Positions 44,364 to 53,600 of a stretch of DNA of 64,000 bases are shown here, in pieces. The position numbers and the translations under genes were made by a program. Source of the DNA: Pogostemon cablin. Taxonomy: Eukaryota; Streptophyta; Magnoliopsida; Lamiales; Lamiaceae. The DNA lies in NCBI GenBank assembly GCA_023678885.1, contig CM043013.1:24150791-24214790 (forward strand), given 5' to 3'. Position 1 is the stretch's first letter. Each line of letters opens with the position of its first letter. The notes beneath the pieces were generated by a model, which did not search any database, had not been told where the DNA came from, and worked only from the letters and a program-made list of their open reading frames with translations.

Positions 44364-44745
44364 ACACTCTTATTATTATTATATTATTATTATTATAATA
44401 AGTATTATTTTTATTATTAATTATTAATTTTAATTATCATTATATATTGTTAATTATTATTATTATTATTATTAATTATAATTATTATTATTATTTTATT
44501 AATAATAATATTATTATTATTTATAATAATTACTATTATTATTTATTATTAATAATAATATTATTACTTATTATTTTTAAAATTATTATTTATTATTATT
44601 ATTAAATAATTAATATTATTAATTATTATTAATACTTTTAATTATTAATTATTATTACTATATTAATATTAATTATTATTAATTAATTATTATATTAATC
44701 ATTATTATTAATATTATTATTATTATTGGATAAGGCTATAATGGT
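44364..44745. repeat. Long (ATT)n/(TAA)n low-complexity tract
   Basis: About 380 bp made almost only of A and T in ATT, TTA and TAAT words. Confidence 0.95.
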
Positions 44746-44910
44746 AAAATTACATTTAATACCTAGGTATTAAATGGAGGTGCATCACACCGATTGAGGT
44801 GGGATACACAATACCAAAGAAAATGGTAATATTAATATGAGATAAAATTAATACCTTTGACCAAGTACTATAAATATATCGAAACAAACGTGGTATTAGA
44901 CATGCACCGA

Positions 44911-45355
44911 TTAACCCAAACTGCCGGTTCCAACCGGAGAACTGCCAATTTTAACCGAAACCGAAATCGGTGGTTCCAGAATTGGGAAAAACAAAACTGA
45001 AACTGGTAGAACACGATTCAGTTTCGGTTCTAGTCGTGCACGAACCGGAACCACCGGTTCAAACCGTCGGTTTGCCGGTTCACGGTTAAAACTGGAGGTT
45101 CCTCTATTTTTTTTTGAATGGTCAAGATCGACTGTCCGTTGGAGATCCGACGGCCCAAAAAAAGTGACCGTTGGGGGCGGTGAACAAGCGGTTCAGGCGG
45201 GCCGGGCCGGGCGGAAATTTTTTAATTTTGAAAATTCAAACGTGCGGCCGAGATCGTATGACCGTCGAAGATCAACGGTTGAGATGGACGGCAGAACCGG
45301 CGGTTCCGGTTTGAACCGGCGGTTCCGGTGAACCAGCGGTTCCGACCGATTTTTT
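44911..45355. repeat. hAT left subterminal GAACCGG/CCGGTT repeats
   Basis: ACTGCCGGTTCC, GAACCGGAACCACCGGTTC, GCCGGTTCACGG and CGGCGGTTCCGG recur in both orientations. In hAT elements such subterminal repeats bind the transposase. Confidence 0.85.
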
Positions 45356-45825
45356 TTTTTTAATTCAAGGGTTGAGATTTTTTTGTGTTTAAAATTTGAA
45401 ATGGATGGATGAGATCACTTCCAATCCTCTATAAATACCCCCCAAGTGTGATCAATTTGGGCACACAACATTCACATTCAATCTACTACTTCTACTACTA
45501 CTACACTCTCTTCTCTACACTACTTCTTCTTCTATTCCACATTCTTGATTGATTCTACATTTCTACTCAACTACTCAAGTTCTCAATCTCATCTCATCTC
45601 AACTCTCAAGTCTCAAGTTTTTTTTTTAGTTCATATATATCAAACTAAAAAAAAAGTTGTAGTCTTTTATTTCAATTCTCTTATTATCACTTTCATTTCA
45701 ATTCTCTCATTATCATTTTTTATTATTTCCCACACATATACTACTAATTAGTATACTTCTACTTCTAGTCTCTTAGTTTTAATTCATAAATCCTATATAT
45801 TCATCCTTTTTTCAATCTAAAAAAA

Positions 45826-46437
45826 ATGCCTAGAAGAGGTTCTTCTTCATCCGGTGCCTCACCTTCTTCTTCTAGAGGAAAATCCATACCCAACACCTTA
45901 AATTGTCCTCCACCACCTCCACGCCAACTTTCACCAACTCTAGAAGATATTGAACTTAAAAATATTTCTTCGGATGAAGAAATCTCCCCTCATTTGTTCA
46001 ACTTGAATGTTAGGGAGATACTTGGAGATGATTTCCCCTCCGACGACGACAACGGTAATATTCAAGGTCAATTACAACAAAGGGCGAGTGGAAGTCAACC
46101 AACCTCGGGTGGTACGGGTACCGGAGATGGAGCCGGAGGCTCTAGCGGAGGCGGAGGATCGACTCAAAGTTCTCCACAAGTGTTACGTTTCGATATATTT
46201 TCCATTCATTTCAAGAAGGAGGCGATTGAGAATTCGAATGAATTCAAAGTTATTTGCAACTATTGTGGCACGAAGTATAAATTCAAGCATGGCGGAGGAT
46301 ATGGAACGTTCATCAAGCACATCAACTCGAAGCATCCGGACAAGATTGGCATCTCAACCGGTCAAACACAAATAGGACGAGGGTTCACAGCCTCTTCCGG
46401 AGGAGAAGGTTCATCGGCGTCGGGTAACACTCTTTAA
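45826..46437 (+). CDS. hAT transposase N-terminal part with BED zinc finger
   Basis: A 203-residue frame starting MPRRGSSSSGASPSSSRG after a (T)n/A-rich leader. It has a Ser/Gly-rich, acidic N-terminal half, then a BED-type finger: Cys144-X2-Cys147 ... His165-X4-His170 (ICNYCGTKYKF .. FIKHINSKH). It ends early at TAA 46435-46437. The same protein continues in another frame as FDESNYLRLYLKLMCTKHLP and then, after a second shift in a T run near 46520, re-enters the original frame before 46567. The BED finger is the DNA-binding part in Ac/Tam3-like transposases. Confidence 0.88.
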   Translation: MPRRGSSSSGASPSSSRGKSIPNTLNCPPPPPRQLSPTLEDIELKNISSDEEISPHLFNLNVREILGDDFPSDDDNGNIQGQLQQRASGSQPTSGGTGTGDGAGGSSGGGGSTQSSPQVLRFDIFSIHFKKEAIENSNEFKVICNYCGTKYKFKHGGGYGTFIKHINSKHPDKIGISTGQTQIGRGFTASSGGEGSSASGNTL

Positions 46438-46566
46438 ATTTGATGAATCTAATTATTTGAGATTATACCTTAAACTTATGTGCACCAAACATTTGCCATT
46501 TAACTTTGCCGATAATATTTTTTTCAAGATTGGGCAAATCTCACTTTAAATCCTCAAGCCCCACCT

Positions 46567-47520
46567 TTGCATCGTAATAAATGTAAACTTGGTATTGCTA
46601 AAGTTGTTAAAGAGTATGGTTTGGTTTTAAAACAAATTTTGCAACAATTACCTCATAAAGTGTCTATATGTTCGGATATTTGGAGCAATTTTTGGCAAAA
46701 AGTGGATTATATGGGTATTACTTGTTATTGGATTGATAGTTCATGGAATTTGCAAAAAAGATTAATTGCTTATAGATCATTTGATGTTCCTCATACCGCC
46801 GTTAATATTGCTCACAAAATTAGTACTATTTTACAAGAATATGGTTTAGTTACAAAGATTTTTACAATCTCATTTGATAATGCTACTGCTAATACGGCTA
46901 GTTTAGAAAGTCTTATTGATATTTGCAAACCCTCAATTGGTGGTAGATTTTTTTATGTTAGATGTATTTGTCATATATTGAATTTATGTGTTCAAGATGG
47001 TATAATTGCTTTGAAAACACACATTCAACCTATTAAAAGTGCTATATGGTATATAATGAGAAACCCTTCCGTTACTAAAAGGTGGAAAATATATTGTCAA
47101 TCTGTGAACATTCACCCAAAAAAATTTCCTTTAGATGTTTCAACTCGTTGGAATTCGACGTATAAAATGTTGCATGACTCTTTTGATTATAAAGATCATA
47201 TTTGTGCTTTTTACTCACAAGATGCAGGCAGTCAAATCTTGTTTGCTAATCAATGGGACACATGTTATACTCTATGTGATATTTTACAAATTTTTAATGA
47301 TGCTACGGAAGAACTATCCAGTGTTTACTATCCTACTTCAAATTTAGTTGTTGATAATTGTGTTAAAATTGCTATGATTTTTAGTGCTAATGAAGCACAC
47401 CCATTGTTGTCAAATGCTATTCTTTCCATGAAATCTAAGTGGTTAAAATATTTTTTTCAAATTCCGGACTTGTGTTTGTTGCTAAATTGTTGGACCCACG
47501 TATTAGAACGGATAGTTTAG
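46567..47520 (+). CDS. hAT transposase catalytic core
   Basis: It is in the same frame as the BED part. Motifs follow the hAT RNase H-like core: VSICSDIWSNFWQKVDYMGI with the first Asp, YWIDSSWNLQKRLIAYRSFD, TISFDNATANTASLESLIDI with the second Asp region, FFYVRCICHILNLCVQDGII, then PLDVSTRWNSTYKMLHDSFD and AIWYIMRNPSVTKRW. The frame closes at 47518-47520 after a shift near 47450; the true continuation is in frame 47439-47918. Confidence 0.9.
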   Translation: MHRNKCKLGIAKVVKEYGLVLKQILQQLPHKVSICSDIWSNFWQKVDYMGITCYWIDSSWNLQKRLIAYRSFDVPHTAVNIAHKISTILQEYGLVTKIFTISFDNATANTASLESLIDICKPSIGGRFFYVRCICHILNLCVQDGIIALKTHIQPIKSAIWYIMRNPSVTKRWKIYCQSVNIHPKKFPLDVSTRWNSTYKMLHDSFDYKDHICAFYSQDAGSQILFANQWDTCYTLCDILQIFNDATEELSSVYYPTSNLVVDNCVKIAMIFSANEAHPLLSNAILSMKSKWLKYFFQIPDLCLLLNCWTHVLERIV

Positions 47521-47918
47521 AAGAATTGTTAACGCTTTACTATGATTCATTGTATGCTAATTGTGATTCTCCTACTAGACAACAAGCTCCTAATCCTAAA
47601 GACATAGTTGCAAGTACTTATAATCTACTAAAGGATCTTTTTAAGGAGTATAAAGAACAAAATGGTACTAATGATGATCAATCTAGTGGTGATGATAGTA
47701 GTGATAGTGTTGATAATTCTAGGAAATATGATGCTCTTCAAAAATTTTATAGTTTTTATGATGCTAGATCTAAAAAACGTGCACGGGTTATATCTAATCC
47801 TTTTCAAGAACTTGATTCTTATTTTACTAACACTTTTGAGTTTGAAACAAGCGCAACTAGTTCTGATATTTTGAAGGGTGGTCAAGGAGAACAAAGTCAT
47901 TCCCTATTTTATCATTGA
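47439..47918 (+). CDS. hAT transposase, region before the dimerisation domain
   Basis: It continues as AKLLDPRIRTDSLEELLTLY (normally 'A.LDPR.K'), an acidic stretch SSGDDSSDSVDNSRKYDALQ, and NPFQELDSYF. It then loses frame near 47880, where the next frame carries the C-terminal domain. Confidence 0.85.
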   Translation: MVKIFFSNSGLVFVAKLLDPRIRTDSLEELLTLYYDSLYANCDSPTRQQAPNPKDIVASTYNLLKDLFKEYKEQNGTNDDQSSGDDSSDSVDNSRKYDALQKFYSFYDARSKKRARVISNPFQELDSYFTNTFEFETSATSSDILKGGQGEQSHSLFYH

Positions 47919-48148
47919 TTGTAAAAGATGTTTTTGCATCTCCCGCCTCTACGGTTGCCGTCGAACAAGCATTTAGTCTTGGTAATCTCCCTTTGGATCC
48001 TACACGATCCAATTTAAGTGTGACAAATTTAAAAAATTTGTGTTTGCTTGATGATTGGTCAAAGGCAGAAAGACGGATTCAAAATCAAATTGAAGAAGAC
48101 CGATCGGATGATGAAATTACGGAATATGGAAGCGAGTTAGATTGGTAG
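47880..48148 (+). CDS. hAT C-terminal dimerisation domain
   Basis: The frame contains FPILSLIVKDVFASPASTVA and VEQAFSLGNLPLDPTRSNLS, then NLCLLDDW, the classic hATC signature (P.L..IA.D.LA.PASTVA.E..FS.G...LD..RS.L). It ends SELDW at TAG 48146-48148. Confidence 0.92.
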
Positions 48149-48159
48149 AGTAAACAAAA

Positions 48160-48395
48160 AAGGCCATCACCATTCACCTCCACCGAGCCAAAGAGGTAAG
48201 TTGAGGTAAGTTAAGAGAACTACGTGGACTTTGATTCCTTTCGAGGATACGTCGGCAACTTAAATTTAAGTTGAACTTGAATTTTCAAGTTTAACCCTAA
48301 ATTTAAGCTTAAGTCTTTTTTTCCCCTCTATTATGTTGTTGTATTTTATCTTATAAAGTTTGTATTTTTTAAATTTTTGAAGTGTAACAATAGAG
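48160..48395 (+). other. hAT 3' non-coding segment
   Basis: It contains TCGAGGATACGTCGGCAACT, a phrase common downstream of plant hAT genes, and AAGTTTAACCC..TTTAAGCTTAAG words. No ORF. Confidence 0.5.
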
Positions 48396-48399
48396 TAGT

Positions 48400-49584
48400 T
48401 GACATGTGTAAGCAATTAAAATTCACGGTCCAATCAAATGGCGACACGTGGATTTTATTGATTAAATATCAATTTTAATTTATTATATTTTATTTTTGTT
48501 ATTTAATAAATTAATTCCTAAAATATATTAATAAATAATTAATAATTAATTTAAAGCCCAACAAATTAAGTATGGTTTAAATTAAGTAAAACTTGACTCC
48601 CAAGTCAAATAAAGTCTGGAAGGTTCCAGAATCAGGTCAAATTAAGCAATGACCATTCAAGCTGTGTTATATTTGGAATGGCCCAAGCCCGCAGAATTGG
48701 GTCAAATCTGTCATGGACCAATCAGATTGCAAGTTATTTATGGGGCATGTTCATTCCTCACCTATATAAGGAGTCCTCCTTCATTCATTCCAGACACACT
48801 ACAACATCTGAAGACGCAGACGCTTTTGAAGAGATCAAGAATACGAGCAGTGCTCCCTTGAGATCTTCAAGCATCTTCAAGCCAAGAATGGCCTCCGATC
48901 CCAGATCAAGGTACCAAGCCCCTCCGATCCGGCGTTCTTCAAGTCAAGCAAAGATCAGAGATCAAGATCAAGCGAAGGTCAAGATCCAAGTCAAGTGAAG
49001 TTCAAGATCAAGCGAAGGTCAAGATCCAAGTTAAGTGAAGATCAAGTCAAGCGAAGATCAAGATCCAAGTTAAGTGAAGATCAAGATCCAAGTTCAAGAT
49101 CTTCAAGTCAAGAACACTCAAGACCTTCAAGTCAAGTTCAAGTTATATTCAAGTCAAGAACAACAGCCGATCAAAGATCAAGGTGCTAAGCCTCTTCGAT
49201 CCAGCGTTCTTCAAATCAAATTCATTATCCGTGAAGTCAACGTTCTACCAAATTGAGCGGCATACTTCACAACAAATTCAAGTCAACGTTCAATCCGAAC
49301 AAAGGTTCAACACCTCCGGATCAACGTTTAAGACTACACACTCGAGCTCGAACAAGCTTCGAAGATCCAGCTCAACTCGACATACGCAGTCAACATAGTC
49401 AGCGTAGTTAACACACACAAGTCAAGTCAAAGTCAAAGTCCAAGTTGGTTCGAGAGAAGAATCAGAGGATTGATAGAGATTGTTCCTAAATTATCAAGTT
49501 CAATCCGTCTGGATTATTATTGTAATTCTTTTGTGTTTATTTCATTATAAATACAAAAATTTGTTACAACATGGAAGTTAACTT
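48400..49584 (+). promoter_or_regulatory. Promoter-like segment inside hAT element, origin unclear
   Basis: A TATA box (CTATATAAGGAG at about 48762-48773) is preceded by CCAAT-like GACCAATCAG at 48716 and followed by a C/T-rich start-like region. The tail (49520-49560) has TTGTGTTTATTTC and TATAAATAC words that could serve as a polyadenylation region. This layout resembles an LTR or a pararetrovirus-type promoter unit. A GTAGT pentamer flanks both sides, but TG..CA ends are missing, so no element is defined. Confidence 0.4.
48955..49145. repeat. Minisatellite of CAAGATCAAGCGAAGGTC-type units
   Basis: Four to five imperfect copies of a unit near 40 bp containing GATCCAAGTTAAGTGAAGAT lie head to tail. 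Confidence 0.85.
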
Positions 49585-49919
49585 GTAGTGTTCTCTACAC
49601 TTCTACATTTATAAATTATAATGGTTTAGACTTTAATAATTAAATTTTTTATGTGATCACATTAATTAATATTGTATGATTATTATGAATTTAATATCAA
49701 CTTCGAAATTTTTACTTGCATTATTGAATATTGCACAGTGCATACATCATGTTTTCAATTTTAATGATATTATTATTATATTAATTCAAATTCAATATTT
49801 CAATTTTCAATTACACATGTTTCACTTATTTAATAAATAAATTACACATAATAACTGATAACACATGTATGATGTATAAATATAACATAAAAAAACAAAA
49901 AAAAATAAAAATAAAAAAA

Positions 49920-50060
49920 AAAACCGAAAAACCGACGGTTCCGAACCAGAACCGCCGGTTCACGAACCGAAACCCCTAGCCCCCGATTCGGTTCCGGTTC
50001 CCCCTCCGTTGGAACCGGAACCGCCGGTTCGGAACCGAAACCGACGGTTCCGAACCGGGG
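49920..50060. repeat. hAT right subterminal GAACCGG/CCGGTT repeats
   Basis: GGTTCCGAACCAGAACCGCC, CGGTTCACGAACCG, GTTGGAACCGGAACCGCCGG and GGTTCGGAACCG words mirror the left subterminal block. Confidence 0.88.
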
Positions 50061-50127
50061 TGCATGTCTACGTGGTATTACAAGGGACTGCATCAATCAA
50101 CCCCTAATCCCTACAAGCAAACGAGCA

Positions 50128-50629
50128 CTATAGTGCTGTGTGATCCGCAATCAGATATTCAATTATTTTGTGTGAAACCATCAAACAAAAAGAGAAATAT
50201 AACTTTATTTGTGGGAGGGCCTTTTTAGTAAAATATAACAATATTTTTGAGATGAAGAGTCCGTGAAGAATGTAAGATAACGCCAAATTCATTCCCAACT
50301 TCATTTCGAATCTCACTTCACATGAACATGCTCCAAATTCCTACTATGCAGCTCTACGGCTATCATACCCAAGGTGAAATCAAATTCTACTTGACAATTT
50401 GTACGACATTACATTCTCTGCTGTAGGATTTCGAATCTCGAGGCTATTACAACACAGGTACTTAACAAGTCCCTGGTATTCAAGTTATTGGGTAGCAATA
50501 AGGGAGGTAGTTGATAAATTAAAGTATCATCTTCCTCTATAATAATTGTACAGCAAGATTGTGTAAATTTAAGGAAGAAACTGTGGAAGTTCCCAAATAT
50601 CTTGTTGCTACTCACCACATCTGATACCA
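50128..50629 (-). other. Probable 3' UTR and downstream region of the DENN gene
   Basis: Unique-looking sequence after the stop codon in minus sense, with no transposon signature. The polyadenylation site was not fixed; a TGTAATG word near 50408-50414 is one candidate. Confidence 0.45.
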
Positions 50630-50698
50630 CTATTCTTTCTGGAAGAAAGACAGTACAAAATCGGTATGTACAGAGAAGAGCTGCGTGTCCACGAAAAG
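50630..50698 (-). CDS. DENN gene last exon (end of dDENN, stop)
   Basis: 22 codons plus TAG, LFVDTQLFSVHTDFVLSFFQ then KE. Acceptor CAACAG. L..F..TQ.F..... is the dDENN end. Confidence 0.94.
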   Translation of the reverse strand, partial: LFVDTQLFSVHTDFVLSFFQKE

Positions 50699-53600
50699 CT
50701 GTTGTTCGACGAGGAAAAGAACAAAGATTAGTACCACTAAAAACGGATTGAAAGTCAGTTTTTCATGTAACAGTGAATCGAAATGAAAGAATCATCTTTA
50801 GAGTAATTGAACACCAAAATGGAAATGGCTCGACGTAAAAATGCATGGTTAGATGGAAAGCGTGCAAACCTTCATGAAAGGCCGATTGCGACTTGGAAAT
50901 GATTCAATGAAGCTCTCCTTTAACAGCAGGGATACCTGGATGTAGTAGACATAATATTGGTGATTATTCTGGTGAAAGGTATAAGAGGACAAGTATAGTT
51001 ATTAAATCCATGTCAATTTCGGTCATTTTCTAAATTTATCAGGCAGGAGATACATAATCAAATAATGTTCAACACTCACTCAGCTTGGATTTTATTTACT
51101 TCTTTCAGAAATTATCAAACTCAGAAGAACAGGAAACATGTCGCTGCTAGTGTCCAGAGGGGGAAACACACCCGAATAAATTCTCTAGAAATATCAAAGC
51201 TCATTGTTTCCTCTTATATGGAGCAGGCAAACAAATTTTACTGGTGACTCTAGCTCAGCATTCAAAACTTTTCACAATATAGCTCATATTTCCAGAGTTC
51301 ATCTCAATTTTTGTCACGCAACTTTTTAAATTCCAATTTTAGTCCAATAACCTTTTATATTTTCAATTTTAATTCTCATTATTTAATTTCTGTCATTTTT
51401 TCTTAGAATTTAGAAATTCTCAACTTCTTAATCCATTTTCATTAAAAATTCAAAAATCACAACTTTATAACATTTCAACTTCTGCCCTATAACTTTTTTC
51501 AAATTCTATTTTAGTCATGTAAATTTTAGAAAATTAATGAAATTGACATAAAAATAAATAAAATTGAAAGATAAAAAAAAAAGTGATTAATTCGGGAAAA
51601 GTAAAAAGAAAAAGAAAAGAAAGAAAAACCATAGCAGTCATTTGAACTTCTTCATATCTAAAAATTGGCACACTTGTGTAAACTGGGTTCACGGTGTAAA
51701 ACCTGTGGTCCCCCTTCCAATCCTATTAATAATAGTTATTAAGGGCGCAAGGCGCACCAAGGCGCACAGAGGCATATCTACGCCTGAGGCGCAAGGCGCA
51801 CGCCTGAGGCGCGCCTCATAATTAAATTATAATATAGCATCATTATTTATTCTACACTAAAAATAACTCATATACAACATATTTATCTAATAAAATAAGT
51901 TTATAAGGCATATAATATAACAATTTATATGATATATGAACTAAGCCATTTAAGCCAAATTAAACATGCACATAAGAAAATTCATAATATTGAAATAAAA
52001 TAGGTCAATCAAAGCATCACACAAAAATCTAGCAGCAAATATATTTTAATTATCATCTTCTTCATCATCAAGCTCCAAGTCCTCATCATCAATTTGTTCT
52101 TCTTCCTCATTAAAATCTTTTTCTTCTTCAAATCCAACATTATCTTCTTCTTCTTTATCCTCTTCATCTAATAATCTTAAAGAAGTTCCCTTTTCCTTCA
52201 TTACTTCTTTCCCTTTTCTTTTGGAACTAGTGGCATTTGCCCCCGATGATTTTCCTCTAATTTTAAGGTTAATACTAGTTTGCTCCGGTAAGCCGGCGAC
52301 GGAAGGCAGATAGACCGGCAGCGACGGCGGTGACAGCAGCGGTCGGATGAGCGGCGGTAGACGGGCGGTTTCTTAGAGGATGGAGCAGTTGGTATGTGTA
52401 GTCGCGTAGGTGGAGTGAAGAGTTAATCCTAACTTCTAACTCTCAAATCCCTAATTTAATATTTGGGATATTGTACCAAGGGCATCTTGATGGGTTTTAA
52501 CTCAGGAGGAAGAACTAGTACACCCTAAATAATAGTGCTATTTCACTAATAAAAGTGTTTTTCAACTATCAAAAATGAAAAACAACACAAAAACATGGTC
52601 ATTCCCAAGGCACGCCTAAGGCGCGGCCAAGGCGCAAAAAGGCGCACGAAGGCGCGCGCCTTGAAACTTTGTGCCTTGAAAACCTATATCGAGGCGCCAG
52701 GGGTATAGCCTTGGGGGAGGCGCGCCTTTAATAACTATGCCTATTATACCCTATTATTGCTAGGATTTAGGGGACTAACTCCTAAAAATTTAAGGTCATA
52801 AAACAGCACATTTTAGCCAGTAAGCTACAAGGATGGGGCAGGGTTAGTAGGTATGTTACGATTAAAGTTCTTTCGTAGTATTTAGTAAAATTTAATAGCA
52901 TAAGTGAATACATTATTAAAAACATGTCAAGTTTTGTGCTCAAGCAAAACAGGCTTCGGTAAGAACGCTAATCAAAATGAAAACAAAAGTCAACATCCTT
53001 CAGAAATCAGCAAATTTGTAGTATTTAAGAAGAACAAACCTTATCGTCATTTGATTGAACATTGGTAATTGTGTGAGAGCGAATATTAGAACAGAGAGAT
53101 TCCAAGTAAGATCGCAAGACTGCCAAAAAGCCTTTGGCAGCTTCAATCTGCATTAATAGCAAGTTCAAAACTGCGTCATGTGAAGAGAAGCCACAAGAAT
53201 ATTAAAACCAACTAGTATAAACCTTAGTAACAGAATATAACCAAATAGTATAAACCTTAGTAACAGAATATAACCAAATATGCCTAATTTATACGCGTGT
53301 TTTTGAACACGATTTATCCATGTATCAAACCCTATATGACTGGATAAAGGCTTAGTTGTATTATTCTAGGCTCTAAAAGCAAAAGGAGAGACAACAAAAA
53401 ATTTTCTCATCCAACTGAAAGACAAGGTTTGAATTTTTGTTTTTTTAAACAAATTTGTCGCCACACTCACCTGTCTTATTTTTCTCCCCTTGTGACTTGA
53501 ACACAATTAATCTATATATTGAATCCCATATGACTGAATAAAGGCTTAGTTGTATTATTCTATACTCTACAAGAAAAAGAAGAGACAACTTACAAATTTT

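Larger units (their letters stand above)
44897..50070 (+). mobile_element. Full-length hAT transposon with decayed transposase
   Basis: Terminal inverted repeats TAGACATGCACC (left) and GGTGCATGTCTA (right) are perfect over 12 bp. They are flanked by a perfect 8-bp target duplication, CGTGGTAT, at 44889-44896 and 50071-50078. Both subterminal regions are crowded with CCGGTT/GAACCG words. A plus-strand transposase with BED finger, catalytic core and hAT dimerisation region lies at 45826-48148, broken by several frameshifts. About 1.2 kb of promoter-like and repeat DNA lies between it and the right end. The intact ends suggest fairly recent movement, probably with a transposase from another copy. 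Confidence 0.95.
42951..50127. mobile_element. Harbinger/Tourist-like MITE shell containing nested insertions
   Basis: The outer ends GGGGTCATTTGCTTGTGGGT and, reversed from the right, GTGCTCGTTTGCTTGTAGGG are similar terminal repeats of the kind seen in PIF/Harbinger MITEs. Between them lie a MULE-like element, low-complexity AT DNA and the whole hAT element. Without these the shell would be under 1 kb. The target duplication is unclear. Confidence 0.45.

Noticed and set aside
47628..47900. Minus and alternate-frame ORFs in the hAT gene
   Set aside because: Shadows of the transposase in other frames.
48400..49584. Solo LTR defined by GTAGT flanks
   Set aside because: The right end lacks CA and no terminal inversion is seen; an alternative pair (TGGAA at about 48673 and 49571) fits equally well, so both may be chance.
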